This document shows, in pieces, positions 37,701 to 51,600 of a stretch of DNA of 64,000 nt; positions within the stretch are counted from its first letter, which is position 1; each line of letters opens with the position of its first letter. A program made the position numbers and the translations under genes. Under the pieces are notes generated by a model. That model was not told the DNA's origin. It ran no database searches and was given only the letters and a program-made list of their open reading frames with translations. The stretch is from Dirofilaria immitis (Eukaryota > Nematoda > Chromadorea > Rhabditida > Onchocercidae), in NCBI GenBank assembly GCA_024305405.1, contig JAKNDB010000087.1, positions 7,132,501 to 7,196,500 on the forward strand, given 5' to 3'.

Positions 37701-40700
37701 TTTAATTCTATGTTTACAGACCATCATCATCTGGATAGTTCTGCTCCAATATCCGTGGTTGTTATTTATGATGTATCTGTACTCATGTCATTTAGCAAAG
37801 ATCTTGCTCGTAAATACCGGTTAGTTCTTTCGTTTTTATAATCTTTTTATTATATTAATTAAATAACAATTTTGAAAATTTCTTCGATGCAGTATACTTT
37901 CATTTCCATTCAATTCGATTTTAGATTCGAGCAAAGATGTTTTAGTCGTGAATAATAAATATAGTAGTGGATTATTATGACTTTTTATTAGGCTTATTGG
38001 TGGTAATGCATTGGAATTGTGTTTATGGAATCGGAAAGTAGTGAAGGAAGTAGGACTCAAAGATTTGGAAAACATATGGCAAATCGTTGAGCTCTGCATA
38101 CGTTTAGCAAAATCAAGGTTAAATTCGCTTCGTCTTGTTTTTGTATCATATCGATTTAAAATGCTAGACTTTAATAAAATTTTATAATTTTCTTTTATTT
38201 CATTTTTCATTAGTATATAGAAAAAGACGTATGTCTAATAGAAATCTTTCTAGGAATGAAGTTTTATAGCTGATTCTACTACTTCTTTGTTTTTAGCAGC
38301 ATTATTTTCAAATTTTGTTTAACAATTTCTACCCATGTTTTTCTGTTTAGTTTTTAACTTTTAAGCTTTCTATTTTTCATCTGCATTTTTATTTATGTAT
38401 TTTCCTTTCTACTTTTTAATATTCAAACGAATTTTCTTGTTTTGATGTAAAAATTTCTTACTTCATGATTCCTCATTTCCTTTTGAAGAATAATGGAACT
38501 CAAATAAGACTAAAACAGATTTATTAGGTCTTACATTGCGATGCGTTTTCTAGTGACTGATATATAGCATGTTAAATTCGATGGATATAGTATTCTCATA
38601 ATGGAAAAGTAATTAAGCGACATAATTAATAATACCATACAGTTAAATCCACCTCTGATAGAGATGTTATTATTGAAAAATCGATGTAAATATCCTTTAT
38701 TTCATTTGTCATTTGGAATGACAAAATAATTTCAGCCGGCGCAAGCGTTATCCCTTTGATCTAAATAAAACATTGACCAGTATGCTAGATTCCGACTCAT
38801 TGGAAGACGATAGTATGGTTATAGCATTGCATCCATTTGGACGTTCATTGATTAATAGTTTGTAAGTTTTTATCATTATTCTTTTAAACTTTTTCGCGAA
38901 ATCGAAACTTGCAAATTTTTAATTTTTCGTAGTGAGAAATATTTTTAAGGGATTTTCAAAAATCTATTTTTTCAGACTGGATTATTTTGCGCGTATCAAT
39001 GATTACCAGACTGCTGCGGTGATAATTTGCGTCTTAGGTTTTAGAAATAATCGTTTTTTTGATAGTACTGCGGAATCATCAACTACCGCGAAGTGTGCTA
39101 TCTATCATGAGCATTCGATTAATAATTGTGACACCAATCCTGTAAGAAAAACATACTGGCTTTGATTGCAGTCTCTGATATGAAGTATCAGATAACATGC
39201 TGATACAATTATAAAACTTAAAATAGAAACTAAAATTAATTCTACAAAATATCCGAAGAATTCTAGGTCGGCTAACTGTTTTTCCTCATTATTTTAATGT
39301 TCTTTGAAAGTGAACTACAGAGTCGAAAGTTGACACTGCAGTATATCATTAGAGTTATTCCTAGCTCTTTATAGGTGATCCGTAAGAAATTTCTGAACTC
39401 TGAACTTATAATAATTTGCAGAAGGTATTCCTTAATTTTACCGGTGTTTTGGGTTATTTTTACAAAAAAATTTGCAAACTGCTTTTTTTTCATTTTTTGA
39501 AAAAACTCTATACATTGTAAGATTATGACAAGAACAAAAAAGGAAGATTTTCAAAACGCGATGAAATTGATAATACTGTATCATTATTGAATTGAAATTT
39601 TGAGTTCACAAAAACGAGTGCGTTAATGGAATTTGCTTTTTGAAGTGGTCCAATGTATGTATTCGTATCATTGAGAATTAAATATCTAGATTTTGACATT
39701 TTGCAGTCATTTCCAGTTTCAGGATGATTCGATTCACAGAACGATTCATACGAATATTAAATTAGGCTTGAATTTGCGATTGTCACAAGAAAAAGGAAAG
39801 TAATTTTTTCTATGACTATTCCTCTTGATTAGACAAATAACTCGTGAGAAAATGTTTGCTAAACTAATTTTGAAAATGATTTTAATGATTAAAAAAGACA
39901 GTAATAGTTTATTTTATAAATGAATTGCATTGGTTATGGTAGTAGAATTTTTGAAAATCCTACCTCTTTTTTTAATAACTTATGACTTTATTCATTCTTT
40001 TGTTTCTTTTGCGTACAGGTTCTTACATGTTAATATCTTAGATTATATATGAGCGAGCAATCATCATTAACAGCTTCTGCCTCAAAAACCGCTCGAAAAT
40101 TTTCTTCTTTATTTCAAAATGCCTTTATTGGTTATCGTCCAGTGCAAACTGTCAAAATAGGTTTGTTCAATATTGTTTTTTCAACTTAGTTTAATTTTAT
40201 TGTTATCTTATCATTGTGTCAGCATTTTATATGTGAGAGCAGCAAAGATTAATAAATTAAAGAAAGTTCAGTGTGTTCCATTACTCCGCTTTAGGTTTTT
40301 CGATTTCAGTTCGGAAATTCAAAATTTTAAATTTATCGACTTTGATCTTTTTCTACTTAGGCATTCGAACTTACTTCGCATTCAAACTTACTTTTTAGAT
40401 AAGATTTTTCTGAATAAGATGTTTTTGGCCATAGAGGCTGGCTACTTTTATGATGATTCTATTTTACAGAACAAGTCAACATGACATCATGCAGTCATCA
40501 TATACCTAATATGTCAATGATATCAAATGCCGTAGAGCATCCTCAGCAGGACCCTGCTCAAGATATTAAGAAAAATAAACCTAATTTGAATAGGTTTATG
40601 CGAAGATTTTTAAAAAGTTTTTCAAATCCTATCATAACATCATTTAAAGATAGTATTTGATTTATTACCGTTTTTACTGCAAATATTTTTCGTAAAAGTC

Positions 40701-41705
40701 TGAAATCTTCAGTTATTTGAACTTTACATTTATATTCAATTTTTTTTTATTTTGTTTGTTTTTAGAAATTTGAAAATGGGTACTAATCAGTGTCATTTGC
40801 AGCCTCTTAGACCCTCTTTATAACGACCGATTCGATGAAATACGTCATCAATATGCCAGTTTATTGTTCAGGTGGAGAATGTTTTCAAAAGTTGCTGAAG
40901 TGATGAAGTATAGTGAGAATGCACCTTATTCAGCACCATTAAGAAGTAAATTTTTGCTTTGGAATTTGACAAAGACAAAGCAGGAAGTTGACAACGATGT
41001 TCTGATGAAACGGTTTCGAAGGCTTCAGAAATGAAATTTTTTAGATTTTGAAAACCTATTTCAATTATCTTGTCTCTTAGTATACTGTAAGCTTGTAAAA
41101 TAGAAGATATGAAATTCATATCACGATTAATGTAAAATTTTATATAGTTTAACATTCTTTGATACTAAGCGTTGAGTTGTGACAAATTTTACTTCTTTTT
41201 ATAAACAAAAATAAAGTTCCATATTTAGTTCAGAGCTCATGTCCTCATTGTTACAACAAATCGCTGCTTTTCAAATGTGACAAATGTGCTATCCCCTGGA
41301 AATTTCGTTGCTCTTTGTGTCAGCTTCCTGTGTTAGGTAATTTTGATTGATATGACTTCAAGTGATCAATGATGCAAAAAAATACCTTTCATGGTGTAAT
41401 TAATTCTCTTAATCTGTTCTATTTTTCTTGTCTAGCAAATATACAAACCTTCTTTGAAAAAAAAGAAAAATATGAGAAGTGAGCACCATTGCATATAGGT
41501 TTTAATTCATTTTTCTGCTACATTTCACCATTTCTTATTAACTATTCAATCCTCTTGTTAATTTGTCTCAGGCTTTATAGGTATGTTGACAATATGTGCC
41601 CTTTGTGGACATGGTGGACATAGCGAACATATGGTGATTTGGTTTAAAGAAAATAACCGCTGCGCTTACGGTTGCGGATGTAATTGTAAGTCGATTTGTT
41701 TTTAG
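31764..41705 (+). CDS. WDR59: GATOR2 complex subunit WDR59
   Basis: WDR59 is a scaffold of GATOR2, which counters GATOR1 to let amino acids activate TORC1 at the lysosome. Exons seen: 31764-31813, 32260-32395, 32510-32632 (LADVDWCLYDSNVL), 32744-32914 (DDAVKCWDLRDLR, DLRLWDKR), 33311-33427 (SAHVQKISCIMWHP), 33680-33760, 33960-34073 and 34208-34646 form the WD40 propeller. Exons near 34812-35640 cover the last blade and RWD domain. 35821-35954 and 36217-36301 follow (PSPRTCGARFNGSG), then several linker exons to 37340. 37712-37819 and 37992-38117, about 38737-38861 (HPFGRSLINS) and 38973-39139 form the alpha-solenoid. About 40042-40160, 40470-40606 and 40804-40960 (LLDPLYNDRFDEI) come next. 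The zinc-binding end lies at 41231-41337 (CPHCYNKSLLFKCDKC) and 41580-41705 (CALCGHGGHSEHM, YGCGCNC, TAG). The initiator exon is missing. Assignment of 34208-35640 to exact blades is uncertain. Confidence 0.93.
36074..36149 (+). repeat. G/A-rich purine tract in a WDR59 intron
   Basis: About 76 bases are nearly all G and A, with several GGGG and GGAGG groups, in otherwise AT-rich DNA. The tract lies between the exons ending near 35954 and starting near 36217. It could form triplex or G-quadruplex structures; that is inference. Confidence 0.85.
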
Positions 41706-44700
41706 AAGCATTTCAAGTTCATCGGTGATGAATTTCATTTTTTTGAATTGATAACTGAAAAACTATTTCCCATTGTATCACATTGCACTTATACGAGTTG
41801 TTTATTCTGTTCTTCAACACAAAACTCTTTATTTCCAGAATACTTGTCAAAGATAGTGATGTATGTATATAAATGGCTGTAACTTCCCTAACCGGTACCA
41901 TTGATGATGAGTTAAAGAGAAGAATAAAATGTATTTAGTTCAGCCAAATACACCGTGTGTTGGAATTGAATGAGTCAAATCAAATTGCACTAAGTAAAAT
42001 TCATAAGAGTTGCACTAGCCTTCAATTAGTCTTCAGCTTACAGTATAATTATTTTTGCATAAAATTATCAAATGCTCTTAAAAATAATCATTTCGAATTT
42101 TTACGGAGCCGAACTTACCTAAACGAATGATTTCGTCACAGATAAGATCGCCAAGAATAATAAGGCTTCTGCCATCGCCCATAGTGCTTGACAAGTTATC
42201 AGCTAATGATTGCAATGATCGCGATCGACAACAAAGCTCAAATTTGCTGAGCTATTATAATGAATTGCCTTAGCTGTTCTGGTTATTCTGGAAATGAATA
42301 ATGTTCCGGCCTTCTTAGGATATTATCCATGCCAGGATGTGTTTGGCAAAGTCTCGAAATTGATGTAAAAAGCCAACAAATCGAAGGAGGATATTCACTG
42401 ATCATGAATTGGCTTTTTCCTTTCTGAGCATTTTCGAATAAAAATTAGATGTGTTTATAACAAGCTGAAATTTTGCTATTAAACTGATATATGACTTAAT
42501 TTATGGATAATTGTTTTGCCATTCTTTTGATACTTCATTTGATTCATGAATAATTCCGCCTTTTTTGATCTTTTAGGGGAACAATTTAGTAGTAGAAATA
42601 AAAAAGGTGAAATATTTAAGAAGTATTGAAATATTTATTTCGCATTTATGTTAATTATCAAAAATACCAAATACGAATATATAAGAATATTTATTACTGA
42701 TGATTTACTTGCATATGGATACGGAATGACAAAATAAAGATTGTCATATGCATTTAAGCAGATTTCGATACAGTTTTCCTTTACAATTGTGAGTTTAGTG
42801 AACGTTGAACTTCATATTGTTATAGTTGTATGTATGTATAATGATCTGCTGCCAAGCAAATCTATTTATCAATGTTAGATCTATTCTTTAACTATGATTG
42901 TTAGTACAATCAGTAATGTACAAGCATAAGACGCAAATAACGCTGAATATCGCATAGTCTTATTGTTTTTTATCCTTTCCTTTAGCAACATCAAGAATGA
43001 TACAAAGCAATTTGCCTTGAAAGATATTTATAAGCTTATCGAGAGGATATGATGTGCATAAATTTGTTGAATTATCAAGAGAGGTCAGAGATAATAACTG
43101 ACTTCTGAAGGAAAACAATAATGTTAAATTTACAGCAGATAAAATTTTCAACTTATTATGTGAATACAGCGAAAATCAATCATTTACAGCATTTCGAGCG
43201 TTTCATGAAATTCACAGAAAAAGAAAAATTCCATTATTATGTCGCTAATGTTATGAGTCTTTTGCGATCATTAAAATGTATATGACAAATATGATTGGCT
43301 GTTAAAATATAGCAACTTAGTATATTTATTGACTCATCAATATAAGATTTGGCCAATTATGATAGTGCGGAACAGTTTTATTAAAGAAAAGGATTCAAGA
43401 AGAATATAAAATAACGAAGATGTGATATATTTTATAGAGCTTTCAGAGAAAATATTGATCAATACTTAAATCATATTTGTGATTTAAATATTTATTAATC
43501 GCATCCAACTTTAGTGACGAACATATCAACAAAAAAAATCAATAATAGCAATATCGGCCTTATCTTCATCAAACCGGATTTCCCATTAAGCAATATTCGA
43601 AATTTGATAATTTTAATTTGTCGGCAAGATTTCAGCATAGTACCATCTTTTTGTTTAAAAATTGTTAATGTACCAATGTACACTGACAGACACTTGAAAG
43701 GTCAAAAGATGCAAGAAAGAAACAATTTTATGGGTGAATGTAACTTGTATTAGAATGATAAGCAGAAAATCAGGAAGAAAATCTTTTAATTCTATAACTA
43801 CTGCATCCCGAAAGAAGTGAAATGGAATCTGAAGTTACCGAACTTCGATTACTGATTGCTGAAGCATGCATTATCAATGTTGAATGCAAGGAAATTTTTG
43901 CGAAAATGATTTCGTAATCCGCGAATTCTTCGGATGCCGCATAAGTTCAAAAAGTTGGTAATTTTTCTCATTTTGAAAAGTATCAGGAAATGTTGGCTAT
44001 CTTAGAGTTTGAATAATCTTTATTTGATTATGTCTAATTTTAACTGTTGACTTAAAAGGCAAATAGGCAAAGATTGCTTTCGATTTTACTGAGGGATTGC
44101 TGAGGCAAGCATTGAAATACCAATAATATACTGATATGGCTTAATGATATTTGAACATTTCAACAAATTGTCGTCTAAAACTATTAAAAACATAAAATTA
44201 AGAAAGTATAGCATAAAAGTAGATTGTTGCTCTGTTAGGAAAGGAAATAAGCAGATCAACAGAAAAGTTTATAACTTTCATATTGAGTTCTATGTCGATT
44301 TTTGTATGAGAAACTGAATAGATGCAACAGACGAATAATTGGGCGTATAATGAAAATTCAATTAACTCTTCTGTCCTTTCTAAAAACGAATCAGTAATGA
44401 AAGAAGTATGTGTAAATTGGAGGGCGACATAAATGATTCTTACCTTTCATGTTGTCTGAAAGATTGGCAAAGTGCAGAAAGTACAGTCATTTCTTTTCAC
44501 TTGATACTTTGAAATGTTTTAATTAAGTTCTTTATAGTCTAACATTGATAATACTCGTTATTTTTTTCTTTTCTTTCTACTGCAATTAGCAAATAGATAA
44601 GTGGTAATGTTTATAGATTCTGTTAACAACTGTAAAAAGATGATTTGTTTGCACAGTCCGAGAGAATTACTTTAGTATTGTCAATTGGTGTATTAGAACA

Positions 44701-45660
44701 TTGTTTCTTTCTCATTTACATTCTTTCCTTCATCTTTTAATTTATTGAAATTCTAAACTTCTACTGAAATTTTTTTGAAAATTTAAAATTGCTTCTTTAA
44801 AATTCAATAATAAATAAAGCAGATCTTTATAGATGAATGTAAATCACTGTTTGCTATTGATTTTCAAGTATTATTGATTGAATAGCCGATCAAAGCAATC
44901 ACTAAATAGATACATTACTTTTATCATTGTAGTTTTATAATCATAATTATATTGGCGGTGGTCTTGGTAGTGGTAATATGATATTATTGTTTTATTCGTC
45001 AGAGATGACCCAATAGATTCTAAACTGTAATTATCTCATAATTTAATCAGGAATTCGATTTTCTGCTCTCAAATCAAGTTGGAGATACCAAACTCATACC
45101 GATTATTGTTTGCAAAAGATCTAAATGGGAGTAAAGTCAAGCTGGAAAAATAAATTCGGGAATGAAATTCAATCAATTCGAGACGCTTCATTTATTGAAA
45201 TTGTTAGCTCTTGCAATTTATTAATCAAATTTATTCATACGAAAATTATAAAAAAGGTATAAATGACTCAATTTTATGGTTAGAATCGAGAATCTGAAAC
45301 TCAGTGGTTTGATTTTAGAAATCTTCTCATTCATTTTATTCAGAGTAATCGCAAATTTTAAATAAAATATCATTTTCTTTCTTTCATGGCCTGTATTTGT
45401 TACTTACTAGCATGTTATTTCATCAGTTTTTGTACTTTTATTAACCTATAGATTTTTCTGAACATTATGAAATCAGCTAATAATGAATTAGTTTGATTAT
45501 TGATTCTAATTATTTTATTTAGTACTGATTAATCGTTCGCACATATATTATATGAAACAATGATAGAAGCATTGATACTAATGTCGGTGCCAAAATAACA
45601 GATAGTATAAGTTAATATAAAGCAATTTCATTGCATTTTTTGATATTTGAAATTTCACAG
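41706..45660. other. 4-kb region between WDR59 and P-glycoprotein, unassigned
   Basis: This is the largest unexplained stretch. It should hold the WDR59 3' UTR and the promoter and 5' exons of the P-glycoprotein. Three open stretches stand out: minus strand 42236-42119; plus strand about 43000-43230, whose translation with two frame interruptions includes DKIFNLLCEYSENQSF; and plus strand 43821-43915, MESEVTELRLLIAE. None matches a family I can name with confidence. Confidence 0.4.
42119..42236 (-). CDS. Possible isolated exon, unknown product
   Basis: A 118-bp stretch that is open on the minus strand, richer in GC than its surroundings, bounded by TTTGAG at its 5' end and a consensus donor (TTTAG then GTAAGT) at its 3' end. 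It encodes LADNLSSTMGDGRSLIILGD followed by LICDEIIRL. I find no partner exon with certainty on either side and no family match. It may be a short gene, an exon of an antisense gene, or chance. Confidence 0.25.
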
Positions 45661-48600
45661 CTAAGATACGCTAAGCAACGAGATTATATTTTGCTTGCTT
45701 GTGGTATCACATTATCTGTGATAAGCGGAGCCATGTATCCATTCAGTACCATCATTTTTAAGGTAAACTATAAGGAGTTTTCCAACATATTTCTAGTTAA
45801 AATTTTATTGATGAGTTTTGCTTTGCATGTTGGATAATTTTCAAAATATACAATTTTTTATCGATTTATCTTAAAATCAAAAATCCTGAAAGGTAATTTG
45901 AGTGAGTATGTAGTACGATAGATACTTTTAAAATAACAATTCAAAATCTGTAGGGAATGACGGATACATTAATAAGCGGTCAATCAAACCTTAAAAATGG
46001 TACCTTCAACATCGAAGCATATACAGATGCGGTGCTTACTTACGTGTATTATTATGCATTACTTTCTATCCTTCTATTTTCCATCAGATTATCTTCGGTC
46101 AGTTTATTATGTAACTTGAATCTCATCGATGTTTGTTTCCTAAACTAAAAAATTTTTCGAAAAATTATGAAGAAAGAATTAAAATCACCTCGATTATTTG
46201 CAATTAATATGCATGCAATATTTAATTTGCTGATTTGAATGGAAAAATTGCTGTTTCCTCATTTCACTCAATTAAGAAAAGAATGAAGTAAATTTATGAA
46301 ATTTTCACTTCAAGTTTTATTAAGAATATCAAATTATTGTTTTCTTCGAGATTTAGTTATCTGCTATTCATTTTTATAGATAGATTGCTTAATTGTATTG
46401 AGTGAACGTCAAGGTCAAGAAATTAGCAAAAGATATTTCGCTGCGCTGCTAAGGCAGCAGATGGCATGGTATGATAAAAACGAAACTGGCGCACTTATCA
46501 ATAAATTATCATCGTAAGTATTTAATAAAGGTATGTTTTCAGTAAAAATCCTGCTTTGTTAACAATTAATGCAATTGCAGCGGAATAGAACAAATCAAAA
46601 ATGGTATAGGGATCAGTTTGGAGCTCTTTTGGAGGCTTTGCTCATTTAATCTCTGGTATTATAATTGGATTCTATCATAGGTATTTTTCTTTTGTACTAA
46701 ATTACATGAAATTATTCCAGAAATTGTAATCTATGATCCAAAACCAGATCAACAGGTCAAAATCAATCTTTTGTTTTGATCAGATTTTTAAGAGAATAAA
46801 CTGAAGTGAACAAAAATTTCAGTCTATGAAATTTGAAAAATGTGATTCATTTAATATGAAATTACACTACATGCTAATATCACTTAAATCCAATTTGCTA
46901 AATAAAATTTTCCTTTATTTCTAGCATTCGCATGACTTTATTGATATTGCTCATTGCACCAATAGTTATGATGTTGTTTTTTGCTATAGCTAAAGTAAGT
47001 TCTGTTGTATTTTGAGAATTGTGAAAAAATATAAATAAATGAAATCCCAAAGTTAGTTGATTCTGAAAATTTATATACATATTCTATGATTCCTAAATAT
47101 ATATAAATTTTTCATGAATATTTTTTATATATTAGTTTGGGTTTTAATGATTTTTTCATGATTCCATTTGATTCAAATAAATATAATGTATCACCAGGTA
47201 GTAGAAATTATGACATGTCGAGAAATGCGAGCATACGATGAAGCAGGCGCTGTTGCTAATGAAGTTATCAGTAACATTCGAACAGTTACTGCTTTCAATG
47301 CACAGTATGCCGAAGTTGCTAGGTTCACATATATTTTGGAATCTTCCTCTTTGATTCATATGTGAATTTAACCAATGAAACAAAAACGTCCCTTCTGCAT
47401 TCAAATTGGAACTTTTACACTTCGTAATATTACTATGAGATACAAAGACATTTAGATATATTTCCATAAAACAGATGAATTTTCTAAATGATTAACATAA
47501 TTTCTGCGATTACATAAACAAATTATGTCGCTTGGAGACTGAATAATTTTAGATATGAAGATCGTTTGAAATATGCACGAAAACTGGGTATAAAAGGAGT
47601 ATTTATTACCAGCTTTCTCACAGGTTCTTATATTTTCGTCGTCTTTGCTTCCATGGGCTTAATTTTCTGGTAAGTGTCGTCGAATTACCTAGAAATACGA
47701 GAAAATCAAAATTATTGACGCACAAAACTTCTTATCATAATTTTCAAACATCTTCAAGAATTTCAGTTTAAGATTTCTGCTTAGTTTCTGTATGGTTCAC
47801 AGAATCAAAAGCTTTGAGGAAGATGGACTGTCAATTTGAATAAGCTGTTGCTGCTTTTTACTGATAATGTATTTCGATTAATTTACCTGTTAAATGCTTA
47901 CGAATGCTTACGAATATATTTCAAAAAATTTGTAGGTATGGTACGAATTTGGTGATCGAGGATAAAATTACACCGGGTACCGTGTTTGCAGTATTTTGGG
48001 CTATAGCAGCTGGCGGGCTACGTCTGGGTCAGGCGATACCTCAAGTTGGAGTTTTCACTGCTGCAAAACTAGCTGCTGGCGAAATATTTCGAATCATCGA
48101 TCTAGTAAATAAATACAAATACATGAAATTTAGGATGGGAAGAAATGGATCCATGGAATGTTTAGAAGGAATTCAAAGCAATCAGTAGGAATAACTCAAA
48201 TGGATTATATATAAATTCCAGAAAATGTGCAGTATTATGTTTTGTTCATTTCTTTAGTTCAGAAAATTTAAAAGCTGAAATATAATTTGCACAAAATATT
48301 CAAAGTAATATTCTTCAGAAACCAAAAATCGATTGTATGTCGCCTCACGGATTAGTTCCGTCACACGTGGAAGGTCGAATCGAATTCCATAATGTTCATT
48401 TCTGGTACCCAGCTAGGCCGGATGTTAAAATTTTGAATAATATATCATTCACGGTTTTGGATTCTTAAAATCTATCTTTTAAAAACATCTGAATATATGA
48501 TTCTTTTACTACTTATTCAAAATTTCTAATTTTCGCAGTTGTTATGCATCATTCATTTTATTCGATTAAATTCATTAATTTGAATTTCTTAACCAGTTTT

Positions 48601-51600
48601 GCAATTCGATTTTAATTAGGTCGAAGAATCAAATATGTTAATGTATCCAAGCAAAGAAATCTTTAATTTTTCTAAACTGTAACTGTCGCAACCAAATTGA
48701 TTCAAAATATTACTCTGTTCTTTTTTTTTTTTGCTTCAATTATATGAATTGTATTTAGCCAGTTCAATTTATGATTCTATAGAAATTTGTTATCCTTAAA
48801 ATTTTTTAAAAAATGTTTTTATCGAATCTTTCTGATTTTCATTTTTAAAAACAATTTTTATCAGAATTCTTTTTTAATTTTAAAGATTTTCATTTGAGGT
48901 GCATTCGGGAAGCACAGTTGCTTTTGTTGGACATAGTGGTTGCGGGAAATCAACCATAATTGGGTTGCTCTTGAGATTCTACGAACAACAAACAGGAAAA
49001 GTCAATTTTTTTTCGAAAAGTATTCGCTAATACTAGAAGTAGAAAGTAGAAATGGATAGGTGATTTAACTTTTAGAAGAATCTGTGTGTCACTTCTTTCT
49101 GTTGTGTTTCATCGATGCTTTCGATCCCGTGGAAGCCTGAACTTTGTTTTTTTGGGAATGAAGGATGTTTCTGTCCGTATAAACACAATAAACGATTGGT
49201 AGTTATCATTTAATGGATTTTAGATTACTCTTGATGGTGTGCCAATTAGCGATTTGAATATTGAATGGCTGCGCAAGAAAATTGGGCTTGTTTCTCAAGA
49301 ACCGGTAATATTTGCTGCAACAGTAGAGGAGAATTTAAAACTAGGCAATGATGCTCTTACCGAAAATGAGATGATTGAAGCATGCACGATAGCAAATGCT
49401 CATGATTTCATAATGAAGCTACCGCAAGTTAGTTTCAGTTATTTTTAAACTCTTTCAGAATTCTATTGTTCTATAAGCATGCTTGGATGTGTTCTTTGAA
49501 ATTTAAAAGACAAATAATCAGTCCTTTGGTTTTGGTTATGAATTAACCTTAGTTTAAATAGAGAAAGCTAAAAATTGACTTTTAAAATTTTTAAATTTGA
49601 CCAATTTCCGGGAAATACAAAACATGGACAGGTGGTTTATTCTAAAATAGCGCCAGAACTACTTAGCTTGAATTGAGAAGAGAGTTCTGCTGCACAAATT
49701 TATTTCTAACTTCTGCGCGTTTCAATAATCTTATAGCATAAATGACAATGAGACTCAGATTCTTTTTTTGAACAATCAGGGCTATAAGACATTGATCGGC
49801 GTCGGCGGTGTACAATTATCTGGTGGCCAAAAACAGCGAATTGCCATTGCTCGAATTTTAGTTCGTGATCCAAAGATTCTGTTATTCGATGAAGCGACTA
49901 GCGCATTGGATTCTGAAAATGAAATTGCTGTGCAGCTTGCACTTGACCGAGTAATTGATTCCACATTTCTCAGTTAAATTGACTTAAGGATTAAATGAAT
50001 CAACTTAGTTCATTTTTTTACTCTCAATCAAAATATCGGACTAACCATAGTAAACTTCATAATACAGTTTAGTAGTAAATAAAGAATACTGGTATCTAGA
50101 AAGAAGGTTTCGAGATGTATACAGAACGAACGAATGAATCGATGTCTATTACTGCTATATTTTAGACAAGAAAATATACTTTAAATCCTGACTACATTAA
50201 TTTTTTGAAACGAACTTTTAAAATCGAATTTTAATCTTGCACTGATTTCTTCAGTACTCCTTACGTACGGAATAATCGCCTGAGAATGGTACTTGAGAGT
50301 GAGAGTGACTAGCAAACCATTCCAAAGAGGTAGTATGAAGTGTTGACCCCCGTTATCATTTATTATTTTGTTCGGGAGTGAGTTTATCGGTAGTAGTGTG
50401 TGATTGGATAAAACGTTGCAGAAACGTAAGTATGCATAACATTATGAATGATTATTAAGGTCCGAGCTGGGCGCACTACAATAACAATAGCACATCACTT
50501 GTCGACAATACGTAACGCTGATCAGATCATCGTTTTCAAGAATGGTGAAATTACAGAAATGGGTTTGCATGATGAACTAATGAAGCTGAACGGAATTTAT
50601 CGCCAAGCTGTAGAAGCACAGGAAATAGGAAAAGACGATGGCGAGTTTATCAGTCGTTGTGCGTCGACTAAATTTTAGTGATGATTCTTCGAAAACATCG
50701 ATTTTTAGACGGATTTCTTATTTTTAAAATTAAGTTAAATCAGTAAATCATTATTCTATTATAAAATATGCTGCAGCAACGAACGCTAAAAACTCAAAAT
50801 GTAAGTTCTCGCAGACGACCAACAAATCTAAATAAAAACTGACAATAAATTAATTTTGAAACATTAGAATCACAAAGATATTCAACAAAGTCTCTTTCTT
50901 CTTGGAAGAAATATTACATGTTTTTAAAATTAAATAATTTCTTATTAACTCATATTCAGATGAATCCATATCATCTTTTTCATCATATCAATACAATAAT
51001 GATGAGCAACTACTGAAAGAAGAGGAAAACGATAATAAGAGAGTCAGCAAAAAATCAATTGTTTCTCTAAAATCATATATCAGTGAAAAAGATCATGAAA
51101 ATAAGAAGTAAGTAATTAAAATAAATAGAATTGAGTGATTTTTAATTTTCAAAAAAATTGATGAAAATATTTAACCAAACCTCAATAAAAAAATAACCCA
51201 AAAGTCTATATTTCATTGAGAACATTGTATTATTCGAAAATTGCATTAATTTACTTGCAATTATTCATCATTGTTTTCGATCTCTTCGAAAAAGAAATTC
51301 ATTTTCGCTTCAGAACTTCTTGCGAGCATGCTGATGATGAAGTTGGAAATGCATCGATTCTCGATATTTTAAAGTTTGGTAGAAAGGTGAGAATTAAGTT
51401 TCTTTCCTTTTATAATCTTACTGACATTGAATTAATTAAACAATTTCGAATGGTTGGACAAAGTGAGTTACATTAAATTTGAGGAATTGCCGATCATTGC
51501 TTTTGCTTTAATATTCACATTGGTGAGAGGTTTATCGTGGCCGATTTTCTCTATTATTTATAGTCGAACGTTGTTGGTAAGTTTAACATTTAAAAATATT

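Noticed and set aside
37836..38210. A 124-residue minus-strand open frame
   Set aside because: It is antisense to the WDR59 exon 37992-38117 and its flanking introns. The plus strand carries the conserved protein.
41430..41481. A possible extra WDR59 exon with a Lys/Glu-rich translation
   Set aside because: The exon ending at 41337 joins in phase to 41580 and matches the known C-terminus without any insertion.
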